Source of the DNA: Candidatus Neomarinimicrobiota bacterium
Lineage (GTDB): Bacteria; Fidelibacterota; UBA8477; JABMPR01
Length of the DNA stretch: 63,060 bases
Direction: 5' to 3'
Assembly (NCBI GenBank): GCA_016784545.1
Contig: JADHUM010000015.1
Location: 1-63,060, forward strand
The position numbers and the translations under genes were made by a program. Shown piece after piece: positions 46,825 through 55,737 of the stretch (position 1 is its first letter; each line of letters begins with the position of its first letter). Under the pieces are notes generated by a model. It saw only the letters and a program-made list of their open reading frames with translations, was not told the origin of the DNA and did not search any database.

Positions 46825-48030
46825 GGATGTGGCATCATTAGCATATTTATATTACATCGCCATAAATGATGCCAAATATTGTCACATCAGATTTATGCCA
46901 TCTGAGGCCATTGCTGAGTAAGGATTTTAAGAATTTTTAAATATCAATCTGATTCACTTTTGTGAATTTCTCATCAATTTTGCGTTGTGCATATCCAGAG
47001 AGATATTTCGAGAATAAGCATATTTTTGTCTCTTATTTTTAACCCATTTTTGGGGATTCAAACACTCAGTTGTGATGTATTTAATTTGTGGAATTGTGCT
47101 AAAATGAGGATAATATTCCTCAAATTGCCACTGTCTAATCTGGTCAATTTAGAGTTGACATTAAGCTGATTTTTTATGCTGTTATTGCATGCTATATTTA
47201 TTAGTTGCCATTAGCATTTTAATGATAAATTTTTTGCACTCGAATTTGGTGCCTAATATTTATGAGAAATTCTGTCATTATTTTCAATCCCGGGAGGAAA
47301 AACACCTGTATGGGAGGACCACTAGGTAGTATTCTATTTGCCATGTTTAGAGATATCAATCTTCTATGGCTGAATTTAATGTATATAGGCCTTTCCATGC
47401 AGATTTGGGATTATTTTACTATCCTTCATGATCCACAATCCTGCCACTTCGGCACTTCTCACGCACCCTCCTATCACTTTAAATCACCCAGAATCAAATA
47501 AAAATAATTTCAATAATTTTTATAATATCTAAAATATACTCAATTTATTAACCTTCTTTAAACTGTTTTATTTATTTGCACTTCGTAATAATTGCTTTTA
47601 CGTAAGTAACGTTAGTATTATTACCATACTTACCAAATCTTTTTTGCACTCGCTTCACAATCTCTCAATACCACAATTTGTAGCCGCGACTTGGAACTTT
47701 TGTTTTTATGATGTTGATATACCAGTCCCCATCTATTTTTCCTTCACCATTGTTATCATTTATTTTAAGCTGTTATTTAGCCCCGTTCTCCCAGCATGTA
47801 ATCCTTCATCCAATGTTCTACGTTCCTCTAGACGTGCTTGTTTTACCCCATACCCTCTTGACCGCAGACGATCCTATTTTGGTTGAAATCCGTATTTCTG
47901 AGATATTTAAGTCTGTATATCATTATGATATTCTATTATATCGAAACCTGCTCCATTTTCAACTCCATTCGGAGAGCACTATCTTTTATATATACATATA
48001 ATACAATAAGTTAGGACATCCTCGAACCCA
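46825..48030. other. Long AT-rich non-coding region
   Basis: About 1.2 kb in which I find no credible gene. The frames that open here (for example 47262-47501 or 47708-48001) lack ribosome-binding sites or protein-like composition. A 13-bp direct repeat, TTTTTTGCACTCG, occurs at 47230-47242 and 47640-47652. The low-complexity AT-rich composition is sharply different from the flanking genes. Confidence 0.6.
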
Positions 48031-48031
48031 T

Positions 48032-48047
48032 TGGCATGGCTATTGAG
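48032..48047 (+). promoter_or_regulatory. Sigma-54-like promoter P4 (TGGCAT-N5-TTGAG)
   Basis: TGGCAT at 48032-48037 and TTGAG at 48043-48047 with exact -24/-12 spacing. The predicted start is near 48057. Downstream, a 32-codon ORF with a strong ribosome-binding site and a strong terminator complete a self-contained unit. Confidence 0.45.
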
Positions 48048-48091
48048 ACTCTAGTTACCTTATTGACGCATCAAAACGTTGAGGAGAGCGA

Positions 48092-48190
48092 ATGACAAGA
48101 GAGGGTAAAAAAGTTCGATCCAGGCATGAATATTCCGCCCGCATCAAGTCTTTTTTAACTCTGGATTTCAGCCCTCCCCCTCTGTTTTGA
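48092..48190 (+). CDS. Candidate 32-residue basic small protein
   Basis: ATG 48092 is preceded by GAGGAG with five-base spacing, one of the best ribosome-binding sites in the window, and the frame ends at TGA 48188-48190. The product is basic at the start (MTREGKKVRSRHEYSAR) and hydrophobic/Pro-rich at the end (FSPPPLF). It lies between sigma-54-like P4 and a terminator. I recognise no family; the transcript could equally act as a small RNA. Confidence 0.4.
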   Translation: MTREGKKVRSRHEYSARIKSFLTLDFSPPPLF

Positions 48191-48246
48191 GTCAGCTTCC
48201 TATATACTTAGTCAGATTTTATCGCATCGGATAATCTCCACTGACT

Positions 48247-48285
48247 AGCCCCCTTGTTGATTCCCTGTCATCAAGGGGGTTTTCT
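48247..48285 (+). terminator. Strong terminator closing the orphan unit
   Basis: CCCCCTTG (48249-48256) pairs exactly with CAAGGGGG (48272-48279), with additional inner TGA/TCA pairs, and is followed by a T-rich tract. It ends 90 bases before pgi, so it terminates something that starts in the upstream intergenic region. Confidence 0.8.
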
Positions 48286-48303
48286 TTTCTGAAACCAAGT
48301 TTA

Positions 48304-48332
48304 TTGTTCAACTATTTGGCATGTTATATATA
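48304..48332 (+). promoter_or_regulatory. Possible housekeeping promoter of pgi
   Basis: TTGTTC at 48304-48309 and TATATA at 48327-48332 are separated by 17 bases, between the upstream terminator and pgi. The match is moderate in an AT-rich setting. Confidence 0.35.
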
Positions 48333-48375
48333 TTGGACTAGTGTTTATTATTATCAATTACAGAGGATACTTCTG

Positions 48376-49956
48376 ATGCCTTTTTCATCCAACCTTGAAA
48401 GTTATACAGATAAATTATATACCCATAAAGCCTTGAATTTCTTTTTAGACCTAAATGAAGCTGATTTGTCAGATGCTTCAATAAGAGATTTAGAGGCTGC
48501 TCTTAAAATAGCCCTCCATGATATGCAGGATCTAGAGAATGGTGCTATTGCTAATCCTGACGAAAATCGACCGGTGGGTCATTATTGGTTAAGGAACCAC
48601 TCGCTGGCACCAACTGCTGAAATTACTAAGCAAATTGAAGAGACAATAAACAGTATAAAATCATTCGCAACTGCAGTTCACCATGGTCGACTACTCACCC
48701 CTCACGTAACTGTTTTCTCGCATATCCTATTAATAGGTATAGGGGGGTCTGCCCTCGGTCCTCAATTTATTGCTGATGCCCTGGACCCCAAAACGAGTAT
48801 GACTATCCACTTTCTAGACAATACAGACCCCGATGGAATAGATCGGGTCCTTTCAGATCTCTCAGAGAAACTATCAGAGACCCTCGTTATCGTAATTTCC
48901 AAATCCGGTGGAACTGCTGAAACCCGAAATGGTATGCTGGAAACCCAGGAGGTGTTTACAAACCGAGGATTGGATTTCAGTAGGCAAGCAGTTGCAATTA
49001 CTGGTCAAGATAGCCAACTATATAAGCTGGCTTCTGAGGACAACTGGCTATCCATTTTCCCAATGTGGGATTGGGTGGGTGGTCGAACTTCAGTGATGTC
49101 CGCAGTGGGACTCCTCCCTGCTGCATTGCTGGGTATAGATATTGATGCTCTTCTTGCAGGAGCTTCTACAATGGATGAGATCACCCGTTCCGGCGATATC
49201 TCTGATAATCCAGCTGCACTCCTGGCCCAAGCCTGGTTCATCCTCGGTGAGGGCAAGGGAAGTAAAGACATGGTTGTCTTGCCTTATAAAGACAGATTGC
49301 TCCTCTTCAGTAGATACTTACAGCAATTGATCATGGAATCCCTGGGGAAACGCCTGGATACCCAAGGCAACCTTGTACATCAGGGTATCGCAGTGTATGG
49401 AAACAAAGGTTCAACAGATCAGCATGCCTATGTGCAGCAATTGCGCGATGGGCTGAACAACTTCTTTGTCACCTTTATTGAGGTTCTTTCAGATCGTGAA
49501 GGTTCCTCCATCCTCGTGGATGGTCAAAATAGTAGTGGAGATTACCTATTCGGGTTTTACAAGGGTACTCAGACTGCGCTGAGCGCCAGTGATCGTAAAT
49601 CTATCACCATCACCATCCCCGATGTATCACCGCGTAGCATAGGTGCCCTCATTGCTCTCTATGAACGCGCAGTCGGCCTCTATGCCACGCTGATCAACAT
49701 CAATGCCTATCATCAACCTGGAGTGGAAGCTGGAAAAAAGGCTGCGGGTAATGTTCTGGAAGTCAAAAATGCCATACTTAAGCTCTTAAGTAGTAGTGAT
49801 GATTTTATATCCATAGGCGAGATCAGTGAAAAGTTGTCTCTGGCAGGACAAGAAATTCTTATCTATCATATTCTCCGCCATCATGCTGCGAACCATCATC
49901 TGGACATCCAGGGCTCGCTGATGGATCCAGCACATGTGAAAGTTAAACAGGGCTAG
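48376..49956 (+). CDS. pgi: Glucose-6-phosphate isomerase
   Basis: A 526-residue phosphoglucose isomerase interconverting glucose 6-phosphate and fructose 6-phosphate. It has SIS-domain motifs LLIGIGGSALGPQ, VIVISKSGGTAETRN and GGRTSVMSAVGLLPA. The catalytic region is QHAYVQQLRDG, and the C-terminal stretch is INAYHQPGVEAGKKAA. ATG 48376 is chosen because GAGGA lies eight bases upstream; an earlier in-frame ATG would add an unrelated hydrophobic leader. Confidence 0.93.
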   Translation: MPFSSNLESYTDKLYTHKALNFFLDLNEADLSDASIRDLEAALKIALHDMQDLENGAIANPDENRPVGHYWLRNHSLAPTAEITKQIEETINSIKSFATAVHHGRLLTPHVTVFSHILLIGIGGSALGPQFIADALDPKTSMTIHFLDNTDPDGIDRVLSDLSEKLSETLVIVISKSGGTAETRNGMLETQEVFTNRGLDFSRQAVAITGQDSQLYKLASEDNWLSIFPMWDWVGGRTSVMSAVGLLPAALLGIDIDALLAGASTMDEITRSGDISDNPAALLAQAWFILGEGKGSKDMVVLPYKDRLLLFSRYLQQLIMESLGKRLDTQGNLVHQGIAVYGNKGSTDQHAYVQQLRDGLNNFFVTFIEVLSDREGSSILVDGQNSSGDYLFGFYKGTQTALSASDRKSITITIPDVSPRSIGALIALYERAVGLYATLININAYHQPGVEAGKKAAGNVLEVKNAILKLLSSSDDFISIGEISEKLSLAGQEILIYHILRHHAANHHLDIQGSLMDPAHVKVKQG

Positions 49957-50015
49957 TTCAAAACCCATTCACTGCATCTCAGTTGCTTGTATTTAACCAA
50001 AGGATAGCATAGCCC

Positions 50016-50456
50016 ATGTCAGGCTGGCTCATTATATCATCAAAACAGAATCTGGAAATCACATCAAGTCTCAATTTTTCCCAACAGGGTTTAAAGAAAC
50101 GGCACCGAAAAAAAGCCTTGGAGATTGAACCAGGCGATTACTTTTTCTACTACATAACAGGTGAACAGAAATTGGCCGCTGTTGTCAAAATTGATTCCTT
50201 TGTCACCGAAGCTTCAGATAAAATCTGGGTCAACCTGGGCAAAGATCCAGAGGAGTGTTATCCGTGGAGATTTCAAATTTCTCCCCATACGATTCTAGGT
50301 GAACAACGCTGGTTGAATATGTCTGACTTCTCAGATAAACTCCTTCATTTTAAGAAATGGCCTGCAAAAAACTGGCGATTGGGGTTGCAGGGTCAAATTC
50401 ATGCGCTGCGTGATGAAGACACACTATTATTACTCAAAGTCATATCTGGCAGTTAA
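50016..50456 (+). CDS. EVE-domain (PUA-like) protein
   Basis: A 146-residue EVE-domain protein (GWLIISSKQNLEI, IEPGDYFFYYITGEQKLAAVVKI, CYPWRFQISP). EVE domains have a PUA-like fold and are thought to bind modified bases in DNA or RNA. No restriction or methylation gene is adjacent, so the context does not refine its role. Confidence 0.78.
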   Translation: MSGWLIISSKQNLEITSSLNFSQQGLKKRHRKKALEIEPGDYFFYYITGEQKLAAVVKIDSFVTEASDKIWVNLGKDPEECYPWRFQISPHTILGEQRWLNMSDFSDKLLHFKKWPAKNWRLGLQGQIHALRDEDTLLLLKVISGS

Positions 50457-50462
50457 TATTTT

Positions 50463-50494
50463 TTGAACCGGCTTCCTGACAAAGTTCGGTTCAA
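50463..50494. repeat. Inverted repeat after the EVE gene
   Basis: TTGAACCG (50463-50470) pairs exactly with CGGTTCAA (50487-50494). Only a short AT tract follows, so it could be a weak terminator. Confidence 0.45.
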
Positions 50495-50617
50495 TATTTG
50501 CAACAAGTCAGGCACATAAATTGACCATATTTTTACCCAAATTTTAAGGGTAGGCTTTCATTTGATAAATAACAATGGTCCGACTAGATTAGCTCTAAAT
50601 AGCAAAAGGGATCTATC

Positions 50618-51103
50618 ATGACTTTCAACTTAGATGCAAAAAAACATACATTGCGTTTGTTCCATCACAACGTAGCTATTGTTTCCTCCGGGAAGGCTGA
50701 AAACGCAGTAGGTGCAACGGTAACCTGGTTTACTCAGAGCAGTTTTGAGCCACCCCTGGTGACTATGGCTGTCAAGGCAGACAGCCGATTATATGAAGCA
50801 GTCAAAACCAATAAAAATTTAGTTATCAGTCTTGTGAGCAAAGATGATAAGGGATTGGCAGGCGCCTTTTTTAAGCCTGGTTCATGGGATGGGGATACCT
50901 TTGGTGGTTTCCCTGCAAAGACTCACGAATTGGGTGGAGCCATCCTGGAATCCAGTCCTGCCTGGCTTGCTTGTGAAGTTAAAACTATCGTTGAGGAGGG
51001 GGATCATCATATCATCATCTCCCAGGTTGTAGACTCAGGTATTCATAGAGAAGAAGAGAAAGCCATGTGTCTCTCTGAGACAGGCTGGCAATACGGAGGA
51101 TAA
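50618..51103 (+). CDS. Flavin reductase-like FMN-binding protein
   Basis: A 161-residue protein of the flavin reductase-like family (split-barrel FMN binding; NAVGATVTWFTQSSFEPPLVTMAVK, NLVISLVSKDD, WLACEVKTIVEEGDHHIIISQV). Such proteins reduce flavins with NAD(P)H or act as flavoredoxin-type electron carriers. It ends six bases before the membrane FeS oxidoreductase, which suggests a shared electron-transfer role. AGGGAT precedes the ATG. Confidence 0.8.
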   Translation: MTFNLDAKKHTLRLFHHNVAIVSSGKAENAVGATVTWFTQSSFEPPLVTMAVKADSRLYEAVKTNKNLVISLVSKDDKGLAGAFFKPGSWDGDTFGGFPAKTHELGGAILESSPAWLACEVKTIVEEGDHHIIISQVVDSGIHREEEKAMCLSETGWQYGG

Positions 51104-51108
51104 TTCTC

Positions 51109-53121
51109 ATGCTAACAGGTTGGGAAAAAGCAGTCTTTTTATTAGTCCTACTAGGATCACTGGGAGCCACACGCACAACTTTCGGTAATATGTTCAAGAT
51201 TATTGGGAGAGGCGCCATACCCATAGATTGGACCACCACATTCAAGCGCATACTGCCAGGTATACTGGCTCTTCTAGGAAAGCCACTGTTTAAAACCCGA
51301 CCCGTAGCGACCATCATTCATACGGGCGTTTCCTGGGGATTCATCCTTTATATGTTGGTGAACCTTATAGATATCATATATGGGCTGTTTAGTGGGTTTC
51401 ACTTCCTCCCCGATTCCATAGCAGGCAATATCTACCGCCTTTTCGTGGACATTTTCAGTATAGTCGTTCTCCTGGGAGTTCTATATTTCCTTTTCAGACG
51501 ATTTATCCAGAACGACCCCGCCCTGCATATCAATGAAACAGTTATGTTGAATGAGAAAGCACGCAAGGGTGTCTTCACTGATTCTGCCCTGGTGGCATTC
51601 TTCATATTTTTTCATGTTGGCTTCAGACTCCTCGGCGCATCTTTTGAAATAGCCCTGGCTGAAGTTGATGTCTTTCAACCTGCTGCATCAGCTCTGGCTT
51701 CTCTTTGGAGTGATATGAGCACTGGAACGCTGGTTTTCAGCGAACACGCAGCCTGGTGGCTGGCCATAGGCTTGATTCTGGCCTTTATACCCTACTTCCC
51801 CACCACCAAGCATGCCCATCTGTTTATGGGTCCCCTCAATCACATGATCACTTCAAATGATCATACTGCAGCCTCATTTGAAACCATTGATTTTGAAGAT
51901 GAATCTCTTGAGCAATACGGTGCTGCCCTTCTGGAGCATCTTCCTCAGAAAAATATTCTGGATGCCTATGCCTGTATCATGTGTAACCGCTGTCAGGACG
52001 CCTGCCCAGCTTACATCACCGGGAAACCTCTTTCACCCTCAGCCATTGAGGTTAACAAGCGTTATTACATTCGCGATCATGTGTCTGATCTGGCAAAGGG
52101 TAAAGAATCTGGAGATCGCCTGGCTGACTGGATGCTTTCCGAAGATGCCATATGGGCCTGCACCAGTTGTGGATATTGCGTGGAAGTTTGCCCCGTTGCA
52201 AATGAACCCATGGTAGACATACTACGTGCCCGCCAAGATCTCGTGATGATGGAGAGTAAATTCCCCAAAGAGGCCGTCGCCACCTTCAAAAATCTGGAAG
52301 TCAATGGCAACCCCTGGGGACAATCTGCTCAAGACCGTGAGAATTGGATTGGTGATCTTAAAGTTCCCATGATGCGAGAGAAAGGCAAAGCTGAATATCT
52401 CTATTGGGTTGGCTGCGCCGGTGCTTACGATTCTCGGGGACAGGAAGTCTCTCAGGCCATGGTCAAATTGATGAATCATGCAAATGTTGATTATGCTGTT
52501 CTTGGAACCGAAGAAACCTGTACCGGTGATTCGGCCCGTCGTCTGGGAAATGAATATCTGTTCCAGATGTTGGCCCAACAAAATATCGACACCTTCGATA
52601 ACTACGGTGTGACAAAGATAATCACCCAGTGCCCCCACTGCCTGAACGCACTGAAAAATGACTACAAAGCTCTGGGGAAAAATTACGAAGTGATTCATCA
52701 TGCTGAATTTCTAGCTGAACTCGTAGATCAGGGAAAACTTAGCCCCTCCAAGGCCAGCAATGCCAATATTGCCTACCATGATTCATGCTACCTGGGCCGA
52801 CACAATGACATCTATGAAGCTCCCCGGGATGTGATCAAAGCAATTCCTGGAGTAAAGCTTGAGGAATTTCCGCGGAACAAGAATGAAGGCATGTGTTGCG
52901 GCGCAGGTGGTGGTCGCATGTGGCTCGAGGAAACCCTGGGCGATAAAACCATCAACCTTGAGCGTATAGAGGACGTAAAGGCCGTCAATCCAGATGAAGT
53001 TGCCACAGCCTGTCCTTTCTGTGCCACCATGATAAATGATGGCATCATGGCAGAAGCGCTGGATACAAAAACATCAAGTAAGGATATCGCTCAATATCTC
53101 CTTGAGTCGATCACAGAGTAA
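51109..53121 (+). CDS. Membrane FeS/CCG-domain oxidoreductase (EMO/HdrD-like)
   Basis: A 670-residue protein. Residues 1 to about 250 contain five or six membrane helices resembling NarI-type cytochrome b subunits, with His in helices. Two 4Fe-4S clusters follow (CIMCNRCQDACP near 288; CTSCGYCVEVCP near 352). Then come two CCG-type domains. The first is degenerate (ETCTGDS, QCPHCLNAL); the second is complete (EGMCCGAGGGRMW, ACPFCATMIND). This is the architecture of membrane DUF224/EMO proteins that pass electrons from electron-transfer flavoprotein to menaquinone, or of HdrDE-like enzymes. EtfAB genes are not in the window. GGAGGA precedes the ATG. Confidence 0.82.
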   Translation: MLTGWEKAVFLLVLLGSLGATRTTFGNMFKIIGRGAIPIDWTTTFKRILPGILALLGKPLFKTRPVATIIHTGVSWGFILYMLVNLIDIIYGLFSGFHFLPDSIAGNIYRLFVDIFSIVVLLGVLYFLFRRFIQNDPALHINETVMLNEKARKGVFTDSALVAFFIFFHVGFRLLGASFEIALAEVDVFQPAASALASLWSDMSTGTLVFSEHAAWWLAIGLILAFIPYFPTTKHAHLFMGPLNHMITSNDHTAASFETIDFEDESLEQYGAALLEHLPQKNILDAYACIMCNRCQDACPAYITGKPLSPSAIEVNKRYYIRDHVSDLAKGKESGDRLADWMLSEDAIWACTSCGYCVEVCPVANEPMVDILRARQDLVMMESKFPKEAVATFKNLEVNGNPWGQSAQDRENWIGDLKVPMMREKGKAEYLYWVGCAGAYDSRGQEVSQAMVKLMNHANVDYAVLGTEETCTGDSARRLGNEYLFQMLAQQNIDTFDNYGVTKIITQCPHCLNALKNDYKALGKNYEVIHHAEFLAELVDQGKLSPSKASNANIAYHDSCYLGRHNDIYEAPRDVIKAIPGVKLEEFPRNKNEGMCCGAGGGRMWLEETLGDKTINLERIEDVKAVNPDEVATACPFCATMINDGIMAEALDTKTSSKDIAQYLLESITE

Positions 53122-53143
53122 CTGCACAGCTTGATCATTAAAG

Positions 53144-53180
53144 AAGGTGCTTTGATTCCGGTCAGAGCACCTTTTTCTTT
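53144..53180 (+). terminator. Terminator after the FeS oxidoreductase
   Basis: AAGGTGCT (53144-53151) pairs with AGCACCTT (53166-53173), followed by TTTCTTTTT. Confidence 0.75.
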
Positions 53181-53229
53181 TTAGCCGAAAAAGCATTTTC
53201 ATTCAATCCCTCAGGGATTAGACTCGCTC

Positions 53230-54273
53230 ATGATTTCTCATCCTAAAAACCCGCGTTGGAAGGACTGGACCTGGCAGCATGCACAAAGTTGCCAAGATCT
53301 TTCAACACTCACTGAATGGCTGGAAGACGCTGGCAGCAACCTCAAGATGCCCAAGGACCAATTCCATGAGATAACCTCCACCTATCGCATGGGAATCACA
53401 CCCTATTATTTCAGGTTGATAAACCAATATGATGACACAGATCCCATATACAGACAGATAGTTCCAGCTTCTGAAGAGTTGAATATTTTAGCTGAAGAAC
53501 TGGTTGATCCCATAGGCGATGAAAACCCCGCTCGCGGATCTCGGCCGTTGAAGGCCCTTGTCCACCGCTATCGCAATCGCGTCCTGCTCATGCCAACGGC
53601 CCTGTGCGCCGTATATTGTAGATTTTGTTTCCGGAAGCGTCTTGTTGGAGATACGGCGCACAATGCCCGTGAGAAGGATCTTCAAGCTGCGTACGATTAC
53701 ATCAGATCCCACCCGGAAATAGAGGAAGTCATCCTCACGGGCGGCGATCCCCTTACTCTGGGTGACCAGGCACTCCACGCCATTTTTAAGGAGCTGGATA
53801 GTATTCAACATCTGCGCGTGATCCGAATACATACACGCCTACCGGTGGTCAACCCATTCCGGCTCACACCTGAATTGGGTGCGATTATCAATTCACTTCA
53901 GAAACCGGTCTGGGTGTCAGCTCATTTCAATCACCCCGCCGAGATTACTGCAACAGCCCGACAGCATATCCTGAACTGGGTATCCATGGGAATCCCATTC
54001 TTGAATCAGAGCGTCCTTCTCAAGGGAGTCAATGATTCGGCTGAGGTTTTGAAAGAATTGTTTCTATCCCTGATTGAAATGAAGGTTAAACCCTATTACC
54101 TCCACCAGGCTGATATGGTCCAGGGTACAGGTCATCTCCGCGTGTCACAACAGCATGGATTGGATATACTGCAGGAACTTCAGGGCGAAGTACCTGGCTA
54201 TGCTCTCCCCCACTATGTCCAGGATAGATCTGATGGGTCAGGTAAAATTCCATTGCAAAATCAATGGATCTGA
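53230..54273 (+). CDS. KamA-family radical SAM enzyme (lysine 2,3-aminomutase-like)
   Basis: A 347-residue radical SAM, PLP-dependent enzyme of the KamA family. The radical SAM cluster is CAVYCRFC (Cys near 126, 130 and 133), flanked by family segments ITPYYFRLI, PLKALVHRYRNRVLLMPTALC and EVILTGGDPLTL. PLP-site residues lie in the C-terminal third (PYYLHQADMVQGTGHLR). It is shorter than clostridial lysine 2,3-aminomutase (about 416) and near the length of EpmB, the EF-P beta-lysylation enzyme, although its sequence looks more KamA-like. EF-P is not adjacent, so lysine metabolism, beta-lysine osmolyte synthesis and EF-P modification remain open. Confidence 0.8.
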   Translation: MISHPKNPRWKDWTWQHAQSCQDLSTLTEWLEDAGSNLKMPKDQFHEITSTYRMGITPYYFRLINQYDDTDPIYRQIVPASEELNILAEELVDPIGDENPARGSRPLKALVHRYRNRVLLMPTALCAVYCRFCFRKRLVGDTAHNAREKDLQAAYDYIRSHPEIEEVILTGGDPLTLGDQALHAIFKELDSIQHLRVIRIHTRLPVVNPFRLTPELGAIINSLQKPVWVSAHFNHPAEITATARQHILNWVSMGIPFLNQSVLLKGVNDSAEVLKELFLSLIEMKVKPYYLHQADMVQGTGHLRVSQQHGLDILQELQGEVPGYALPHYVQDRSDGSGKIPLQNQWI

Positions 54274-54406
54274 CCATCCCTCAACTAAGCTCACTATTAC
54301 ATAGACGTAGATCACATCCATCTGAGCACAAGCATCCCTCGAGATAATGCCCTTGACTCTCACGGGATAATATTAAATTAGCAGACATTAATAATCGGAG
54401 GATAAT

Positions 54407-55396
54407 ATGATTAAACGTTACCTGACTATAATTTTAGCAATCAGCCTGGCACTTTTCATGTGGTCATGCAGCGATCCTGAAGAAGATGATACTACTGCAC
54501 CAGGTGCCCCGACAAGTCTTGCCTTTGATGCCAATCAATCTGGTGATGGCCAAATCTATTTACGCTGGGAGGCACCTGACGATGACGATGTTGCCACCTA
54601 TAACATTTACCGTGATTCCGGAAATGGCACTTTCTCGCTTCTCATTTCCGTAGTTGAAACCTTTTATCTCGATAGTCAGTTGGATTACAGCATCGAGTAT
54701 GGCTACAAAGTGACTGCTGTGGATGATAGTGACAACGAGAGTCCCTTCTCCAATGAAGTGAATCTTATGCCCTTAAATCTATTATCACCAGCAACCCCCA
54801 CTGGATTGGCTATCAAGGCTCACAATATTCCCAATGATTTTGAAGTGAATGTTGAACTCACATGGAATGCGAATACTGAAACCGATTTTGCTTACTATAA
54901 AGTTTTCAGATCCGCAACCACACCACTCTTTTCGCCAGATGAGATTTCATATCTGGATTCAGTAACTGGTATTTTCTATATCGATGAAGATGTGACACCA
55001 GGAAATACCTACCACTATAAAATCATAGCTTACGACATCGGTCATAAAGACAGTGACCCAACCATTGTTGTCTCTGATACCCCTCTGGAGGTTCCCATTC
55101 TGATGCGTCCCATTGGAGATGTAGAAAATACCTCTCTGACTCCCACCTTTGAATGGTCAAATGTCAATGAAGCCGTAAAATACAAAATCATTGTTCGTAC
55201 CTCTTCTGCAACAGGAGATATCTGGGATTTTGAGCTGGATGCGACGACTGCAAACACCATGAGCGTGACCTACCCCACCAACGCAACCACGCCCCTCAAC
55301 GGTAATACTCGTTATTGGTGGTTTATAGCAGGTTATTCTCAGGCGGATGGCGAGATCAATGTCTATTCCGAGGATGATACCTTCCGAACCATGTAA
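54407..55396 (+). CDS. Lipoprotein with two fibronectin type III domains
   Basis: A 329-residue protein with a lipoprotein signal (lipobox LFMWSC, Cys21) and two Fn3 domains: about 34-122 (APGAPTSLAFDA, LRWEAPDDDDVATYNIYRD) and 127-226 (ATPTGLAIKA, TWNANTETDFAYYKVFRS). A third beta-sandwich domain (about 228-329; LTPTFEWSNV) follows. The loops are rich in Asp/Glu. It is probably an outer-membrane-anchored binding or cell-surface protein. GGAGGA lies before the ATG. Confidence 0.82.
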   Translation: MIKRYLTIILAISLALFMWSCSDPEEDDTTAPGAPTSLAFDANQSGDGQIYLRWEAPDDDDVATYNIYRDSGNGTFSLLISVVETFYLDSQLDYSIEYGYKVTAVDDSDNESPFSNEVNLMPLNLLSPATPTGLAIKAHNIPNDFEVNVELTWNANTETDFAYYKVFRSATTPLFSPDEISYLDSVTGIFYIDEDVTPGNTYHYKIIAYDIGHKDSDPTIVVSDTPLEVPILMRPIGDVENTSLTPTFEWSNVNEAVKYKIIVRTSSATGDIWDFELDATTANTMSVTYPTNATTPLNGNTRYWWFIAGYSQADGEINVYSEDDTFRTM

Positions 55397-55418
55397 TCTG
55401 ATAACACTACGAAATAAA

Positions 55419-55455
55419 AAAAGAGGCTGTCTCAGAACCTGAGGCGGCCTCTTTT
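55419..55455. terminator. Long-stem terminator after the Fn3 lipoprotein
   Basis: A 15-bp stem with two wobbles (55419-55433 with 55441-55455), A-run on one side and T-run on the other, so it can work in both directions. The arm AAAAGAGGCTGTC recurs inverted at 55758-55774. Confidence 0.75.
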
Positions 55456-55737
55456 AGTCTATAGGGATGTTTGGTTCAGATCTCCCTAAGAGGGATTGGA
55501 TACAGCTCGAGCAAAAAGCTAAACTCTCATTTTTTTTAACGAACTAAACGAGTAAAACGAATTGTCTTTATTACCTTTCGTAAACTTCGTCAGACTTGTC
55601 TATCGAAACCCATAGGGTGTAGATAGATTCGTTGTGCGAAAAACATACTTTACCCTATGGTCTTGTCCGCATGCTCAATGGCTAAATCTTTGAAGCCAAC
55701 TATAGAGGACGTTAACCACTATATCCCTTAGACCTCA

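Noticed and set aside
47218-47250. Sigma-54-like site around GGTGCC at 47247
   Set aside because: The half elements are not at -24/-12 spacing on either strand.
46987-48001. Several short open frames in the gap (46987-47169, 47262-47501, 47644-47886, 47708-48001)
   Set aside because: No ribosome-binding sites, composition follows AT-rich DNA, no protein-like patterns or signal sequences that hold together, and they overlap one another.
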